DNA from: Alphaproteobacteria bacterium
GTDB lineage: Bacteria; Myxococcota_A; UBA796; GCA-2862545
Direction: 5' to 3'
DNA length: 64,000 nucleotides
NCBI GenBank assembly: GCA_020632915.1
Contig: JACKEP010000023.1
Location: 1 to 64,000 of the forward strand
Part shown: positions 51,885 to 60,768 of the stretch, in pieces
How the letters are laid out: each line of letters begins with the position of its first letter
Numbering within the stretch: the first letter of the stretch is position 1
Notes under the pieces: generated by a model
What the model was told of the DNA's origin: nothing
Seen by the model: the letters and a program-made list of their open reading frames with translations, nothing else
Databases searched by the model: none
Position numbers and translations under genes: made by a program

Positions 51885-54800
51885 GTGTCCTGGAACCGTC
51901 TCGCTGCGGGCGTCGCCGTCTGCACCGTCGTCGTCGCGGCGACCCGCGGAGGCTGGCGGTCCACGCCCGCCGAGCCGCCGCCTGAGGTCATGCCAGCGCC
52001 GACCCACGACCCGTCCACCTGGCAGGCCCGCGTGCAGCGCTGGGTCGCGAGAGACGCGGCGGACGTGTTCGAGGCGCCCGACGGGCTGTGGATCCGCCAC
52101 GCCGCAGGTGGTGCGGTGCGCGTCGACGTCGCGGGGGTGGCCCACCTGGTGGAGGATGTCGACGACACCGAGGTCGCGGCGCTGTCGACGGTCGGGGTGC
52201 TGCAGGGGTCGACCCGGGGGCGGCTCGGCGCGCCGACGGTGGGGTCCGGACCGTGTCGACAGGGAGACCGCGACGGCTGCGTGCGCGCGGCCCGCGTCGA
52301 CCAGGGCGCGGTCACCACGTGGTGGGAGCACGCCGCGGGCGGGCTGGAGCAGGGCTGGACGGTCCCCGCGCCGGTCGGCTCGGGTCCACTCGTGGTCGAG
52401 GTCGCCGTGGACGGCGCGATCGCCTGGGTCGAGGAGGGCACGCTGCGCCTGGGGGAGCCGGACGGCGGCTGGGTCGCCGACGCCGTGGCCGCGTGGGACG
52501 CCGACGGCGTGGCGCTCGACGTCGACCCCGAGGTCACCGGGGAGGGCTTTGCCCTGCGGGTGGACGTCGGCGAGGCGCGCTGGCCGGTCACCGTCGATCC
52601 GGTGTGGCGTCCGTGGAACAAGTACCGGCAGGGGCGCGGTGACCACGACGGCCTGGGTCACGCGGTCGCCCTGGCAGGAGACGTGGACGAGGACGGCTAC
52701 GACGACGCCTTGCTGGGGGCGCCCGGGTTCAGCGGATCGGCGGCGTCGCAGGGGCGCGTCTACCTGTTCCGCGGGGGGCCCGGTGGCCTCGCGACGGTGC
52801 CGTCGCAGGTGTGGACCGGGGTGGCTGCCGGCGACGGGCTCGGGTCCACGCTCGCGTTCCTGGGCGACGTCGACGGCGACGGTCACGTCGACGCCGCCTT
52901 CGGCGCGCCGGGCACGACGTCGACGCTGACACACCAGGGCGCGGTGTGGATCGTGCACGGCACGGGCACCGGTCTGGCGCCGGCGGCGCAGGTCGCGCTG
53001 CTCGGCCACGACGCGGACCGGTACTTCGGCAGCGTGCTGTCGACGGCCGGCGACGTCAACGGCGACGGGTACGCCGACGTGCTCGTCGGCTCCGACCGTG
53101 TGGGCCGCATCTCGACGCGCATCGACGAGGTCCAGCTGCACGTGGGGGGTGCCGGGGGCATGTCGCCGACCCCGCTGAGCACGTGGAGCCTGGGCCGCTT
53201 CAACCGCGACCACGCTTTCGCCGGCCTCGGGGACGTGGACGGTGACGGCTTCGACGACATGGCCCTGGTGCAGGCCGTACCCCTCAACCGGTGGGCCCTG
53301 CAGCTGTACCGCGGCGGCCCGTCCGGTCCTGCCGCGGTGCCGGATCTGGAGCGCGACCTGAGCCTGGGCACCGGAACGGTCACCGGCATGGACGTCGACG
53401 GCGACGGCCTGAGCGACGTCATCACGGCGTTGTATGGCACCCTGTCGGTGTGGCGCGGAGAGGCGGGCGGGCTGGCGACCACGCCCGAGCGCCTCTCGGC
53501 GATCTACGCGGGCGACATCAGGGTGCTGGCCGGCGGGGGCGATCTGGACGGCGACGGACGCGCCGACCTGCTGGTGGGTTCGCCCGGCCAGGGCGGCTAC
53601 GACCAGGGCGCGGTCGTGCTCATCGCGGGCACCGCCACGGGCCTGTCGCCCGATCCGATCGCCTTCTGGGACGGTGGCGCCGCCCGCGTATCGCTCGGCG
53701 CCGCGTTGGCGATCGGAGACGCTGACGGTGACGGCATCGACGACGCCGTGCTGGGCGGGCCGTCCATGGTCGTGGACGACACCGGCGACCACTTCGATCC
53801 GGGTGTCCTGGGCCGCGGGGCGGTGTGGTGGGTGCGCGGCGCGCCCGGGGGTCCGGCCCACCGTCGGTCCACCTTCCCGGTTGCGGGTGCGTTCCCCGCG
53901 ACGGCCGTCGGCGACGTCGACGGGGACGGACGCATCGATCTGACGGCCCCGTTCAGCGGGCTGTACTGGCAGGCCGGCACGGCGGACGGGATGGCGTGGC
54001 CACCGGTGGAGACGTCACCGACGCTGGCGGGCGGGAGCGCGTGGAGGCCGCTCGTCCTCGTCGGCTGCGATGTCGATGGCGACGGCTTCAGCGACGTCGT
54101 CGGCACGGACGCCACGGACGCCGCGTGGCTGCGGGGCACGCCGTCCGGCCCTGGCAGCGTCGCGGAGCCGCTGGCCGTCTCCGTGGCGGGCCAGCGGGCC
54201 GTCGACGTGCACTGTCTGGGGGACCTCGATGGCGATGGCGCCGAGGAGTTCCTGGTGGTCGAGCGGGTGCCCTCCGGGTCCTTCTCCCGCGTGAGCCCCG
54301 TCCTCTGGCAGGGCGGCGACCCGCCTGTGAGCACCGGCGTCGAGCTGCAGCCCACCCAGGCCGCGACGTGTGGCGGCCTGTGCCGGGTGCAGTCCTTCGT
54401 CGCGGCGGAGCGTGTCGACGTCAACGGGGACGGGTTGAAGGACGTCGTGCTCGCCGATCAGGATCGTCGGCAGCTGGCGGTGTGGTGGGGCGGCCCCCTC
54501 CCGTTGTCCGCCGTCGCCGACCAGGTGGTGGCGCCCCGTCCGATCGGGAGCGCCTTCGGCAAGGCCCTGTGGGCCGGTGGTGACGTGGACGGAGACGGCT
54601 TCGACGACGTGCTCGTGGCGGCGACCTCCGGCACGGCCCAGGGCGGCATCCTCTACGTCGTGCGCGGTAGCCCCTCGGGGCTCGTGGCGGTGGCGGATCG
54701 GGTCCTGGAGGCACCGTACGGCATCAACGCCGACCACGGCTTCTTCGGGGGTGTCGGAGACGTCGACGGCGACGGCTTCGGGGACGTCCTCATCGCTCCG

Positions 54801-55097
54801 ATCTGGCAGTCGGCGCCGATCACGGAGCGTCCGCGTCCATTCCTCGGTGTGTTGCGCGGGGGGCCGTCCGGCCTCGCCACGCACCCCTGGTGGGTGGGGC
54901 CGGTCGGCCTGTACGCCGCAGGGGTCGCGCCGGTGGGCGACGCCGACGGCGATGGCTTCGACGACGTGGTGGTGGTCACGTCCGGGACGCTGGACCCCCT
55001 CGACCCCTGGAACGTGGTCCGTCCGCGGGTGTCGGGCCAGGGCTACCTGTTCCGCGGCGGCCCGTCCGGCATGACCCTGGCGCCGCCGCAGCCCTGA
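51885..55097 (+). CDS. FG-GAP/VCBS repeat protein A, 1070 aa
   Basis: It starts at GTG 51885 with CGGAGG upstream. An export signal (RLAAGVAVCTVVVAA) is followed by an N-terminal domain (about 45-250) that ends WPVTVDPVW, a conserved lead-in of such proteins. Then there are 14 FG-GAP units, for example DVDEDGYDDALLGAP, DVDGDGHVDAAFGAPG, DVNGDGYADVLVGS, DLDGDGRADLLVGSPG and DVDGDGFDDVLVAA. Fourteen repeats could make two seven-bladed propellers. It is exported, perhaps attached to the surface, and calcium-binding. The next gene is a close paralogue. Confidence 0.88.
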   Translation: MSWNRLAAGVAVCTVVVAATRGGWRSTPAEPPPEVMPAPTHDPSTWQARVQRWVARDAADVFEAPDGLWIRHAAGGAVRVDVAGVAHLVEDVDDTEVAALSTVGVLQGSTRGRLGAPTVGSGPCRQGDRDGCVRAARVDQGAVTTWWEHAAGGLEQGWTVPAPVGSGPLVVEVAVDGAIAWVEEGTLRLGEPDGGWVADAVAAWDADGVALDVDPEVTGEGFALRVDVGEARWPVTVDPVWRPWNKYRQGRGDHDGLGHAVALAGDVDEDGYDDALLGAPGFSGSAASQGRVYLFRGGPGGLATVPSQVWTGVAAGDGLGSTLAFLGDVDGDGHVDAAFGAPGTTSTLTHQGAVWIVHGTGTGLAPAAQVALLGHDADRYFGSVLSTAGDVNGDGYADVLVGSDRVGRISTRIDEVQLHVGGAGGMSPTPLSTWSLGRFNRDHAFAGLGDVDGDGFDDMALVQAVPLNRWALQLYRGGPSGPAAVPDLERDLSLGTGTVTGMDVDGDGLSDVITALYGTLSVWRGEAGGLATTPERLSAIYAGDIRVLAGGGDLDGDGRADLLVGSPGQGGYDQGAVVLIAGTATGLSPDPIAFWDGGAARVSLGAALAIGDADGDGIDDAVLGGPSMVVDDTGDHFDPGVLGRGAVWWVRGAPGGPAHRRSTFPVAGAFPATAVGDVDGDGRIDLTAPFSGLYWQAGTADGMAWPPVETSPTLAGGSAWRPLVLVGCDVDGDGFSDVVGTDATDAAWLRGTPSGPGSVAEPLAVSVAGQRAVDVHCLGDLDGDGAEEFLVVERVPSGSFSRVSPVLWQGGDPPVSTGVELQPTQAATCGGLCRVQSFVAAERVDVNGDGLKDVVLADQDRRQLAVWWGGPLPLSAVADQVVAPRPIGSAFGKALWAGGDVDGDGFDDVLVAATSGTAQGGILYVVRGSPSGLVAVADRVLEAPYGINADHGFFGGVGDVDGDGFGDVLIAPIWQSAPITERPRPFLGVLRGGPSGLATHPWWVGPVGLYAAGVAPVGDADGDGFDDVVVVTSGTLDPLDPWNVVRPRVSGQGYLFRGGPSGMTLAPPQP

Positions 55098-55178
55098 CGC
55101 CGGCCTTGCGGGTGGCGCCGCTTCGCTCGTACGGTGGTCGCGCGTGCGCTCCTGTCCCGGCGCGCGCGGGGGGTGATC

Positions 55179-58100
55179 ATGTCGGTACGACCCGCAGGGC
55201 GCGGTGTCGCGCTCGCGTTCGTCGTCGTGGGGGTGGCCGTGGCGTCCGGTCGCGCGAGCACGCCGTCCACCGTGCCCGCAACCGATGTCCGGGCGGGCGC
55301 GGCCGTGGAGACCCCGCACGCGCCGACCGCGTGGCACGCCGCGGTGGCCCGCACGCTGGCGCGGGATGCCGCCGATGTGCAGCGGGGTGGCGACGGCCTC
55401 TGGGTCCGTCACGCGGGCGGCCTGGCGATGCGGCTGGACGACGATGGCGTCGCGCACCTCGTGCTGGGTGCGGACGACGCGCCGGTCGCGCGCATGGCGA
55501 CGGTGGCGGTGTCCCAGGGGGACGTCCCGGCTCCGCTGTCGCCGGCCACCGTCGCCGTCGGTCCCTGTCGCGCGGGCACGGGCCCGTCGTGCGTCCACCG
55601 CGCCGACGCCGACCAGGGCGCCGTCGTCTCGTGGTGGCGCCACGCGCCCGCCGGCATCGAGCAGGGCTGGACGGTGCCGTCACCACGCGGCGCGGGGCCG
55701 CTGCGCCTCGACGTGCGGGTGGACGGGGCGCGCACGTCGTCGATCGACGGCACGCTGCACGTGGGCGACCCGGTGCACGGCCTCGTCGCCGACGCGGCCT
55801 CGGCCTGGGACGCCGACGGCGTGGCGCTCGCGGTGCGCGAGGAGGTCACCGACGACGGCTTCGCGCTGGTCGTCGACGTCGACGACGCCCGGTGGCCCGT
55901 CACGGTCGACCCGGTCTGGCGACCCTGGTCCGGCCTGATCCGCGACCTCCAGCCGTCCAGCGCGTTCGGCCGCGCGGTGGCGCTCGCGGGCGACGTCAAC
56001 GGTGACGGCTTCGCGGACGCCCTCGTCGGGGCCCCCGCCTTCGACGGCGCCGCCCAGGCCCAGGGCCGGGTCTACCTGTTCCTCGGGGGTCCGGCGGGCC
56101 TGGCCACCACGCCCGCGCAGACGTGGACCGGCCTCGGCGCCGGCGACGCGCTCGGCCAGACGGTGGTCTGGGCCGGCGACCTCGACGGGGACGGCCACGT
56201 CGACGCTGCCTTCGGAGCGCCGGGTGGCGGCACCGGCCTGCGCGAGGGCGCGGTGTGGGTGCTCCACGGCACGGGCGCGGGTCTGGAGGCCACGCCTCGC
56301 GCGCTGCTGCTCGGCACCGGCGCGGACCGCTACGCCGGCACGCTGCTGGCGCCCGCCGGCGACGTCGACGGGGACGGCTACGACGACCTGCTCGTCGGCT
56401 CGCACGTGCAGCTGCGCACCCGCCGCAACGACGAGGTGCTCCTGTTCCGCGGGTCGCCCACGGGCCTCGACCCGGCGGCGGCCACGCGCCTCGATCTGGG
56501 TGCCGGCACCGGCAAGGCGCGGTTCGCGGGCGTCGGCGACATCGACGGGGACGGCTACGACGACGTCGCCGTCGGTGCGTTCGGGGGGCCGTCGGGGGGT
56601 CGCCTGGAGCTGTACCGCGGCGGCCCGACCGGTCCCGACGTGGTGCCGTCGTCCACCACGTCGCTCGGGGTCCGGTCCCACGCGATCACGGGCGCCGACG
56701 TGGACGGGGACGGCTTCGCGGACGTGGTGGTCGCCAACGAGCAGCGGCTCCAGGTGTTCCGCGGCAGCGCCGCCGGTCTCGTCGCCCCGCCCGAGGTCGT
56801 ACCCGTGGCGCTCTACCCGGCGATCACCACGCTCGCGGGCGGCGCCGATGTGGACGGCGACGGCTACGGCGACCTGCTCGTCGCCGGGGCCGGCGAGCGC
56901 AACGGCGGCCAGGGTGAGGTGCTCCTGCTGCGGGGCACGGCGGCCGGGCTCGACCCCACGCCCGCCGCGTTCTGGGAGGGCGACGCGTGGCAGGTGCACC
57001 TGGGTGACGCCCTGGCGCTCGGTGACGTCGACGGCGATGGCCTGTCCGACGCGCTCCTCGGCGGCCCTGGCGACGTGGCCGCCGACACCGGCTTCGGCTT
57101 CGATCCCGAGTCCGGATCGCCCGGCGTGGCCTGGCTCGTCCGCGGCGCGATCGGGGGCCCGCGCCACCGGCACGCCACCTTCCCGTCGGCCTGGGCGTCC
57201 GACGCCGCGGTGGTGGTCGACCTCGATCAGGACGGGCGGGGCGATCTCGTCACCGCGCGTGGCCTGCCGTCGTTCCGCGCCGAGCTCGTCGTGCAGCGGG
57301 GCACGGCCACCGGCTTCGACGCCCGCGAGCTCACCCGCCCGCTCGCCACGACGGCCGGCATCCGGTGGTGGCCTGCGAGCCTCGACGGCTGTGACGTCGA
57401 CGGCGATGGCCTCGCCGACCTGGTCGGCGTCGATCCGCGCGAGGTCACCGCCAGCTCCGGGAGCTACACCGGGCTCCTCGCGGTGCTGCGCGGCGGTCCG
57501 AGCGGCCCCGGGGGCCCCCTCGTCGCGCTCGACGGGGGCACGCCCGCCCAGGCCCACGTCGCCGTGACGTGCGCCGGCGATCTCGACGGTGACGGAGACA
57601 GCGAGCTCGTGGTGCAGGACGTCCAGGGCGGCGCCGGCCACCTCTGGCTGTGGTGGGGCGGCAGCCCGCCCGTGCCCTCGGGGCTGGAGCTCGACGGCTG
57701 CACGGGGGGCTGCCCGCTCGCCGACGGCACGCTGCTCGGCCACGGCATGGATCTCGACGGGGATGGCTTCGACGACCTCGCCCTCGGCACGGCGGGCACC
57801 GCCACGGTGCGGGTGTGGCGTGGCGGTCCGACCTTCCGTCCCGACCTGCCCGACCAGCTCGTGACCCCGACCGGCCTCGGCACCGGCTTCGGCCAGGCGG
57901 TGCGCGCCGCTGGGGACGTCGACGGCGACGGCTTCGCCGACCTGCTCGTGTCGGGCACGTCCGGCGGGGGTGGGGCGCTGTACCTGCTGCACGGCGACGC
58001 CAGCGGCGTCGACCCGGTGCCGGACCGGCTGCTCGACGCGCCGCTCGGATCCGAGGTGCTCCACGGTGCGTTCGCCGGGCTCGGCGACGTCGACGGTGAC

Positions 58101-58406
58101 GGCCTCGACGACGTGGTCGTCGCGCCGTCGTGGGCGCCGCGTGACGCTGTGGTCCACCCGCGACCCGGCATCGCCGTGCTCCGGGGCACGCCGCAGGGGC
58201 TGGCGCGACGGCCGTGGTGGATCGGACCCGTGGGCCTCACGGTGTCGCGCGTGCTGCCCGTGGGCGACGTCGACGGCGATGGCCACGCGGACGCCGCGTT
58301 CCTGGTCGGCTTCGCCGAGGACGGGCTCAACCCGTGGGGCACGGCGTCGCAGGGCTACCTCTTCCGGGGCACGTCGACCGGGCTCGTGCAGGTGCCGGCG
58401 CGCTGA
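55179..58406 (+). CDS. FG-GAP/VCBS repeat protein B, 1075 aa
   Basis: A paralogue of the upstream protein with the same layout: export signal, N-terminal domain ending RWPVTVDPVWRPW, then 14 FG-GAP units (DVNGDGFADALVGAP, DLDGDGHVDAAFGAPG, DVDGDGYDDLLVGS, DIDGDGYDDVAVGA and so on). Repeat order, linker sequences such as RVYLF-RGGP/LGGP and the Cys positions match those in the neighbour, so the two arose by tandem duplication. ATG 55179, after a G-rich stretch, gives the signal peptide. An earlier in-frame ATG at 55134 would add 15 residues. Confidence 0.88.
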   Translation: MSVRPAGRGVALAFVVVGVAVASGRASTPSTVPATDVRAGAAVETPHAPTAWHAAVARTLARDAADVQRGGDGLWVRHAGGLAMRLDDDGVAHLVLGADDAPVARMATVAVSQGDVPAPLSPATVAVGPCRAGTGPSCVHRADADQGAVVSWWRHAPAGIEQGWTVPSPRGAGPLRLDVRVDGARTSSIDGTLHVGDPVHGLVADAASAWDADGVALAVREEVTDDGFALVVDVDDARWPVTVDPVWRPWSGLIRDLQPSSAFGRAVALAGDVNGDGFADALVGAPAFDGAAQAQGRVYLFLGGPAGLATTPAQTWTGLGAGDALGQTVVWAGDLDGDGHVDAAFGAPGGGTGLREGAVWVLHGTGAGLEATPRALLLGTGADRYAGTLLAPAGDVDGDGYDDLLVGSHVQLRTRRNDEVLLFRGSPTGLDPAAATRLDLGAGTGKARFAGVGDIDGDGYDDVAVGAFGGPSGGRLELYRGGPTGPDVVPSSTTSLGVRSHAITGADVDGDGFADVVVANEQRLQVFRGSAAGLVAPPEVVPVALYPAITTLAGGADVDGDGYGDLLVAGAGERNGGQGEVLLLRGTAAGLDPTPAAFWEGDAWQVHLGDALALGDVDGDGLSDALLGGPGDVAADTGFGFDPESGSPGVAWLVRGAIGGPRHRHATFPSAWASDAAVVVDLDQDGRGDLVTARGLPSFRAELVVQRGTATGFDARELTRPLATTAGIRWWPASLDGCDVDGDGLADLVGVDPREVTASSGSYTGLLAVLRGGPSGPGGPLVALDGGTPAQAHVAVTCAGDLDGDGDSELVVQDVQGGAGHLWLWWGGSPPVPSGLELDGCTGGCPLADGTLLGHGMDLDGDGFDDLALGTAGTATVRVWRGGPTFRPDLPDQLVTPTGLGTGFGQAVRAAGDVDGDGFADLLVSGTSGGGGALYLLHGDASGVDPVPDRLLDAPLGSEVLHGAFAGLGDVDGDGLDDVVVAPSWAPRDAVVHPRPGIAVLRGTPQGLARRPWWIGPVGLTVSRVLPVGDVDGDGHADAAFLVGFAEDGLNPWGTASQGYLFRGTSTGLVQVPAR

Positions 58407-58479
58407 TCGCGTCCACCCTCCTCGGGCGCGGTGCCGGTCGGGTGCCGCGCCCGATAGGCCGGGGCTTCGTGGAGGTCCC

Positions 58480-58971
58480 ATGGCCGACGATCGTCCGAAG
58501 TCCCCTGCACCGCTGGCGGTCGTCGCCGCCGAGGTCGCGCCGCGCACCAAGCCGTCGAACTACCCCGCACCCTTCGCGGCCCGCATGGACGGGCGCACGA
58601 AGCGGGCGCTGGGCGACGTGTTCGGCCTGCGCAGCTTCGGGGTCAACCTCACGCGGCTCGCGCCCGGTGCGAGCTCGGCGCTGCGCCACGCCCACACCGT
58701 GCAGGACGAGCTGATCTACGTCCTCGAGGGCCACCCGTCCCTGCACACCGACGCCGGCCTCACCCGGCTCGCGCCCGGCATGTGCGCCGGGTTCCGCGGC
58801 GGGTCGGGCGACGCCCACCGGCTGGTCAACGACTCCGACGCCGACGTGGTCTACCTGGAGATCGGCGACCGGCAGCCCGGGGACGGCGCCAGCTACCCGG
58901 ACGACGATCTGGTCGCGACCCAGGTCGACGGCGGCTGGCGCTTCACCCACAAGGACGGCTCGGCGTATTGA
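58480..58971 (+). CDS. Cupin-domain protein
   Basis: A 163-residue single-domain cupin. The first motif is ALRHAHTVQDELIYVLEG (the G-x5-HxH-x3,4-E form, with two His and a Glu). The second is HRLVNDSDADVVYLEIGDR (His, conserved fold). Members include sugar-nucleotide and small-molecule metal enzymes, and regulators. ATG 58480 follows GGAGGT. Substrate unknown. Confidence 0.88.
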   Translation: MADDRPKSPAPLAVVAAEVAPRTKPSNYPAPFAARMDGRTKRALGDVFGLRSFGVNLTRLAPGASSALRHAHTVQDELIYVLEGHPSLHTDAGLTRLAPGMCAGFRGGSGDAHRLVNDSDADVVYLEIGDRQPGDGASYPDDDLVATQVDGGWRFTHKDGSAY

Positions 58972-58984
58972 GTCGAAGGCCGCC

Positions 58985-60223
58985 TCAGGGCGCCAGGGCG
59001 TCCACCGCCGCGCGGCAGCCGGCGTTCGTGGCGTAGGGGCCGGTCGACCGCCAGTCGACGGACCACAGCTCCCCCCACGTGCCGTGCAGCTGCAGGCCGT
59101 CGGTGGCCCGCGCGTGCGCGCCGCGGAACCAGTCCAGGGTGTCGACGCAGGCGCCGGCGACGTCGAGGGGGGGTGTGGCGGCGCAGGTGCCGGGGCCCGA
59201 CACGGTGCCGTAGTCGGCGACGTCGGCGTCGGAGAACTGGCAGGCGCCCTCGGTGAAGCTGGCGACCGTCTGGCAGCCCAGGCTCACCCCGTCCGCGGCG
59301 GCCTCCTCCCAGAGCGGTCGTGTCCCGGCGGCGATGGCGTCGTCGCCGGCCCAGAAGCGCTCCGCGCAGTTCCACATCGCGAGCCCGACCCCGCCGGCAC
59401 CGCGCAGGTCGCGGGCGTGGCGGTAGAGCGCGAGCGGCAGCGCACAGTCCTCCCCGGAGCCACGCGGGGGCGCGAGCCAGAGACAGTGCCCGCCCTCGAG
59501 GAGGATCGGCACGTCGAACGCCCGCGCGAACAGGTCCATCACGTCGGTGTAGGCCTGCCCGAACACGGCGTCGCCCGGGTAGGGGAAGTCGTCCCGGTCG
59601 ACGCGGAAGTGCAGCTCCGCGCCGTTGGTCATCGTCGAGATCGAGAAGTACACGGCGGCGAGCGCGGGGTGACCGCGGACGGCCGGGCCGAGGTGGTCGA
59701 CCAGGGCGTCGGACAGGTCCTGCTGGTAGGCCGCGTCCCACGGCAGGCACAGCGGGCCGCTGAACAGCGGGTCCTGCAGGTCGAACGTGGCGCACCGCGC
59801 GAGCCACGACGCGGGCAGGAACGGGCCCTGCGCGAGGCTGAGGATCGCCCGGCCGCCGCGCGCCTCGACGGCGTCGAGGTTGGCGACGATCGTGGCGGCC
59901 AGCGCGTCCATGTCGTCGCCGCACACGTCGAGGTGCATCCGCAGCAGCAGGCCGTCGGGTGCGCTCCAGTCCGCGATCTGCCCGCACGTGCGCACCGGGC
60001 CGGCGGACTCGAACCGGCCCCGCAGGACGACGGGCGCGGTGTCGGTGTCGGGCACCGTGTCGGTGTGCACGACGGTGTCGGTGTCGGTGTCGACGACGGC
60101 GTCGGTGTCTGCGACGGGGTCGGTGTCGGGATCGACGCTGCCGGGCGTCGTGGCGCACGCGAGGCACGCCAGAGACGCGACACGGGCCACCAGGCCCGGC
60201 ACACCGTGGGGAACGAGGCGCAC
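58985..60223 (-). CDS. Lipoprotein with DTD linker and possible barrel domain, 412 aa
   Basis: Starts at GTG 60223 with GGAAGG upstream. The export signal ends ACLACATT, a lipobox-like site. A low-complexity linker of Asp-Thr-Asp-Thr-Val units follows (residues 30-60). The remaining 350 residues look like a carbohydrate-active or TIM-barrel type domain: GGRAILSLAQGPFLPASWLA, YFSISTMTNGAELHFRVDR and VPILLEGGHCLWLAPPRG, with many Cys and Trp. The family assignment is only a suggestion, with Glu in TNGAELH and LLEGGH as candidate catalytic residues. It converges with the cupin gene. Confidence 0.7.
   Translation of the reverse strand: MRLVPHGVPGLVARVASLACLACATTPGSVDPDTDPVADTDAVVDTDTDTVVHTDTVPDTDTAPVVLRGRFESAGPVRTCGQIADWSAPDGLLLRMHLDVCGDDMDALAATIVANLDAVEARGGRAILSLAQGPFLPASWLARCATFDLQDPLFSGPLCLPWDAAYQQDLSDALVDHLGPAVRGHPALAAVYFSISTMTNGAELHFRVDRDDFPYPGDAVFGQAYTDVMDLFARAFDVPILLEGGHCLWLAPPRGSGEDCALPLALYRHARDLRGAGGVGLAMWNCAERFWAGDDAIAAGTRPLWEEAAADGVSLGCQTVASFTEGACQFSDADVADYGTVSGPGTCAATPPLDVAGACVDTLDWFRGAHARATDGLQLHGTWGELWSVDWRSTGPYATNAGCRAAVDALAP
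60043..60136 (-). repeat. Short tandem repeats encoding the Asp-Thr-Asp linker
   Basis: This stretch is built from variations of GTGTCGGTGTCG on the plus strand, which read as Asp-Thr-Asp-Thr on the minus strand. Units are short (3-6 bases) and imperfect. It is coding, in frame, and prone to slippage. A similar DTD linker is found in the lipoprotein at 7667-8503. Confidence 0.7.
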
Positions 60224-60316
60224 GACACCTTCCAGGTGGGCCTCGTAGCGTGTTTGGGGCGGACACACGGGCGGGGAGGTGTCAGACTGGAGTAGTCCCG
60301 AACCCGGATCCGGTGG

Positions 60317-60766
60317 ATGCGTGCCCTGGTCGTCGTCTTCGCCCTGGCGGCGTGTCGCACAGGTGCCGTGGGATCGGCGCCCAACGCCACGCTGGTGGTG
60401 CGCGCGTCCGGGGCGCAGGGGCTGGTCGAGGTGGTCGAGGAGCTGCCGATCGACGCCGTCCGTCGGGTCGACGACGCGTTCCGATCGGCGCCGTTCCCCG
60501 TCGGCGAACCCACCGACGTGCGGCTGCCGGACGGCTGGCTCGTGCTGCGCGCGCAGGGCGAGCCCACGCCCCACCCGGGCTGCCCGGACGACGACGACAC
60601 CGACGCCAGCACGCCCTACGAGGACGGCTGGTCGGCGCAGGTGCAGGTGTGGGTGTCGGACGATCCGGTTCCGGACGACGGGCCGCGGATCACCGTGGCA
60701 CCGGACGGGCCGCCCACCCGCATCGAGATCGCGCTGTCGCCGCAGTGCGGCTGCTGCCTGGACTGA
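60317..60766 (+). CDS. Small lipoprotein, 149 aa
   Basis: MRALVVVFALAACRTG is a lipoprotein signal. The mature protein is about 135 residues, acidic (GCPDDDDTDAS), with a Cys-rich end QCGCCLD. ATG 60317 follows GGTGG. It is followed after two bases by the dihaem protein gene, so the two are one transcription unit. Function unknown, but the pairing suggests an envelope redox complex. Confidence 0.75.
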   Translation: MRALVVVFALAACRTGAVGSAPNATLVVRASGAQGLVEVVEELPIDAVRRVDDAFRSAPFPVGEPTDVRLPDGWLVLRAQGEPTPHPGCPDDDDTDASTPYEDGWSAQVQVWVSDDPVPDDGPRITVAPDGPPTRIEIALSPQCGCCLD

Positions 60767-60768
60767 CG

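Noticed and set aside
50979..53861. Minus-strand open frame of 960 codons
   Set aside because: It is the shadow of the acetyltransferase and FG-GAP genes. The Arg/His/Gly-rich translation has no motif.
60043..60136. CRISPR-like repeats in the DTD region
   Set aside because: Units are 3-6 bases, imperfect and without spacers. They are in frame and encode an Asp-Thr linker.
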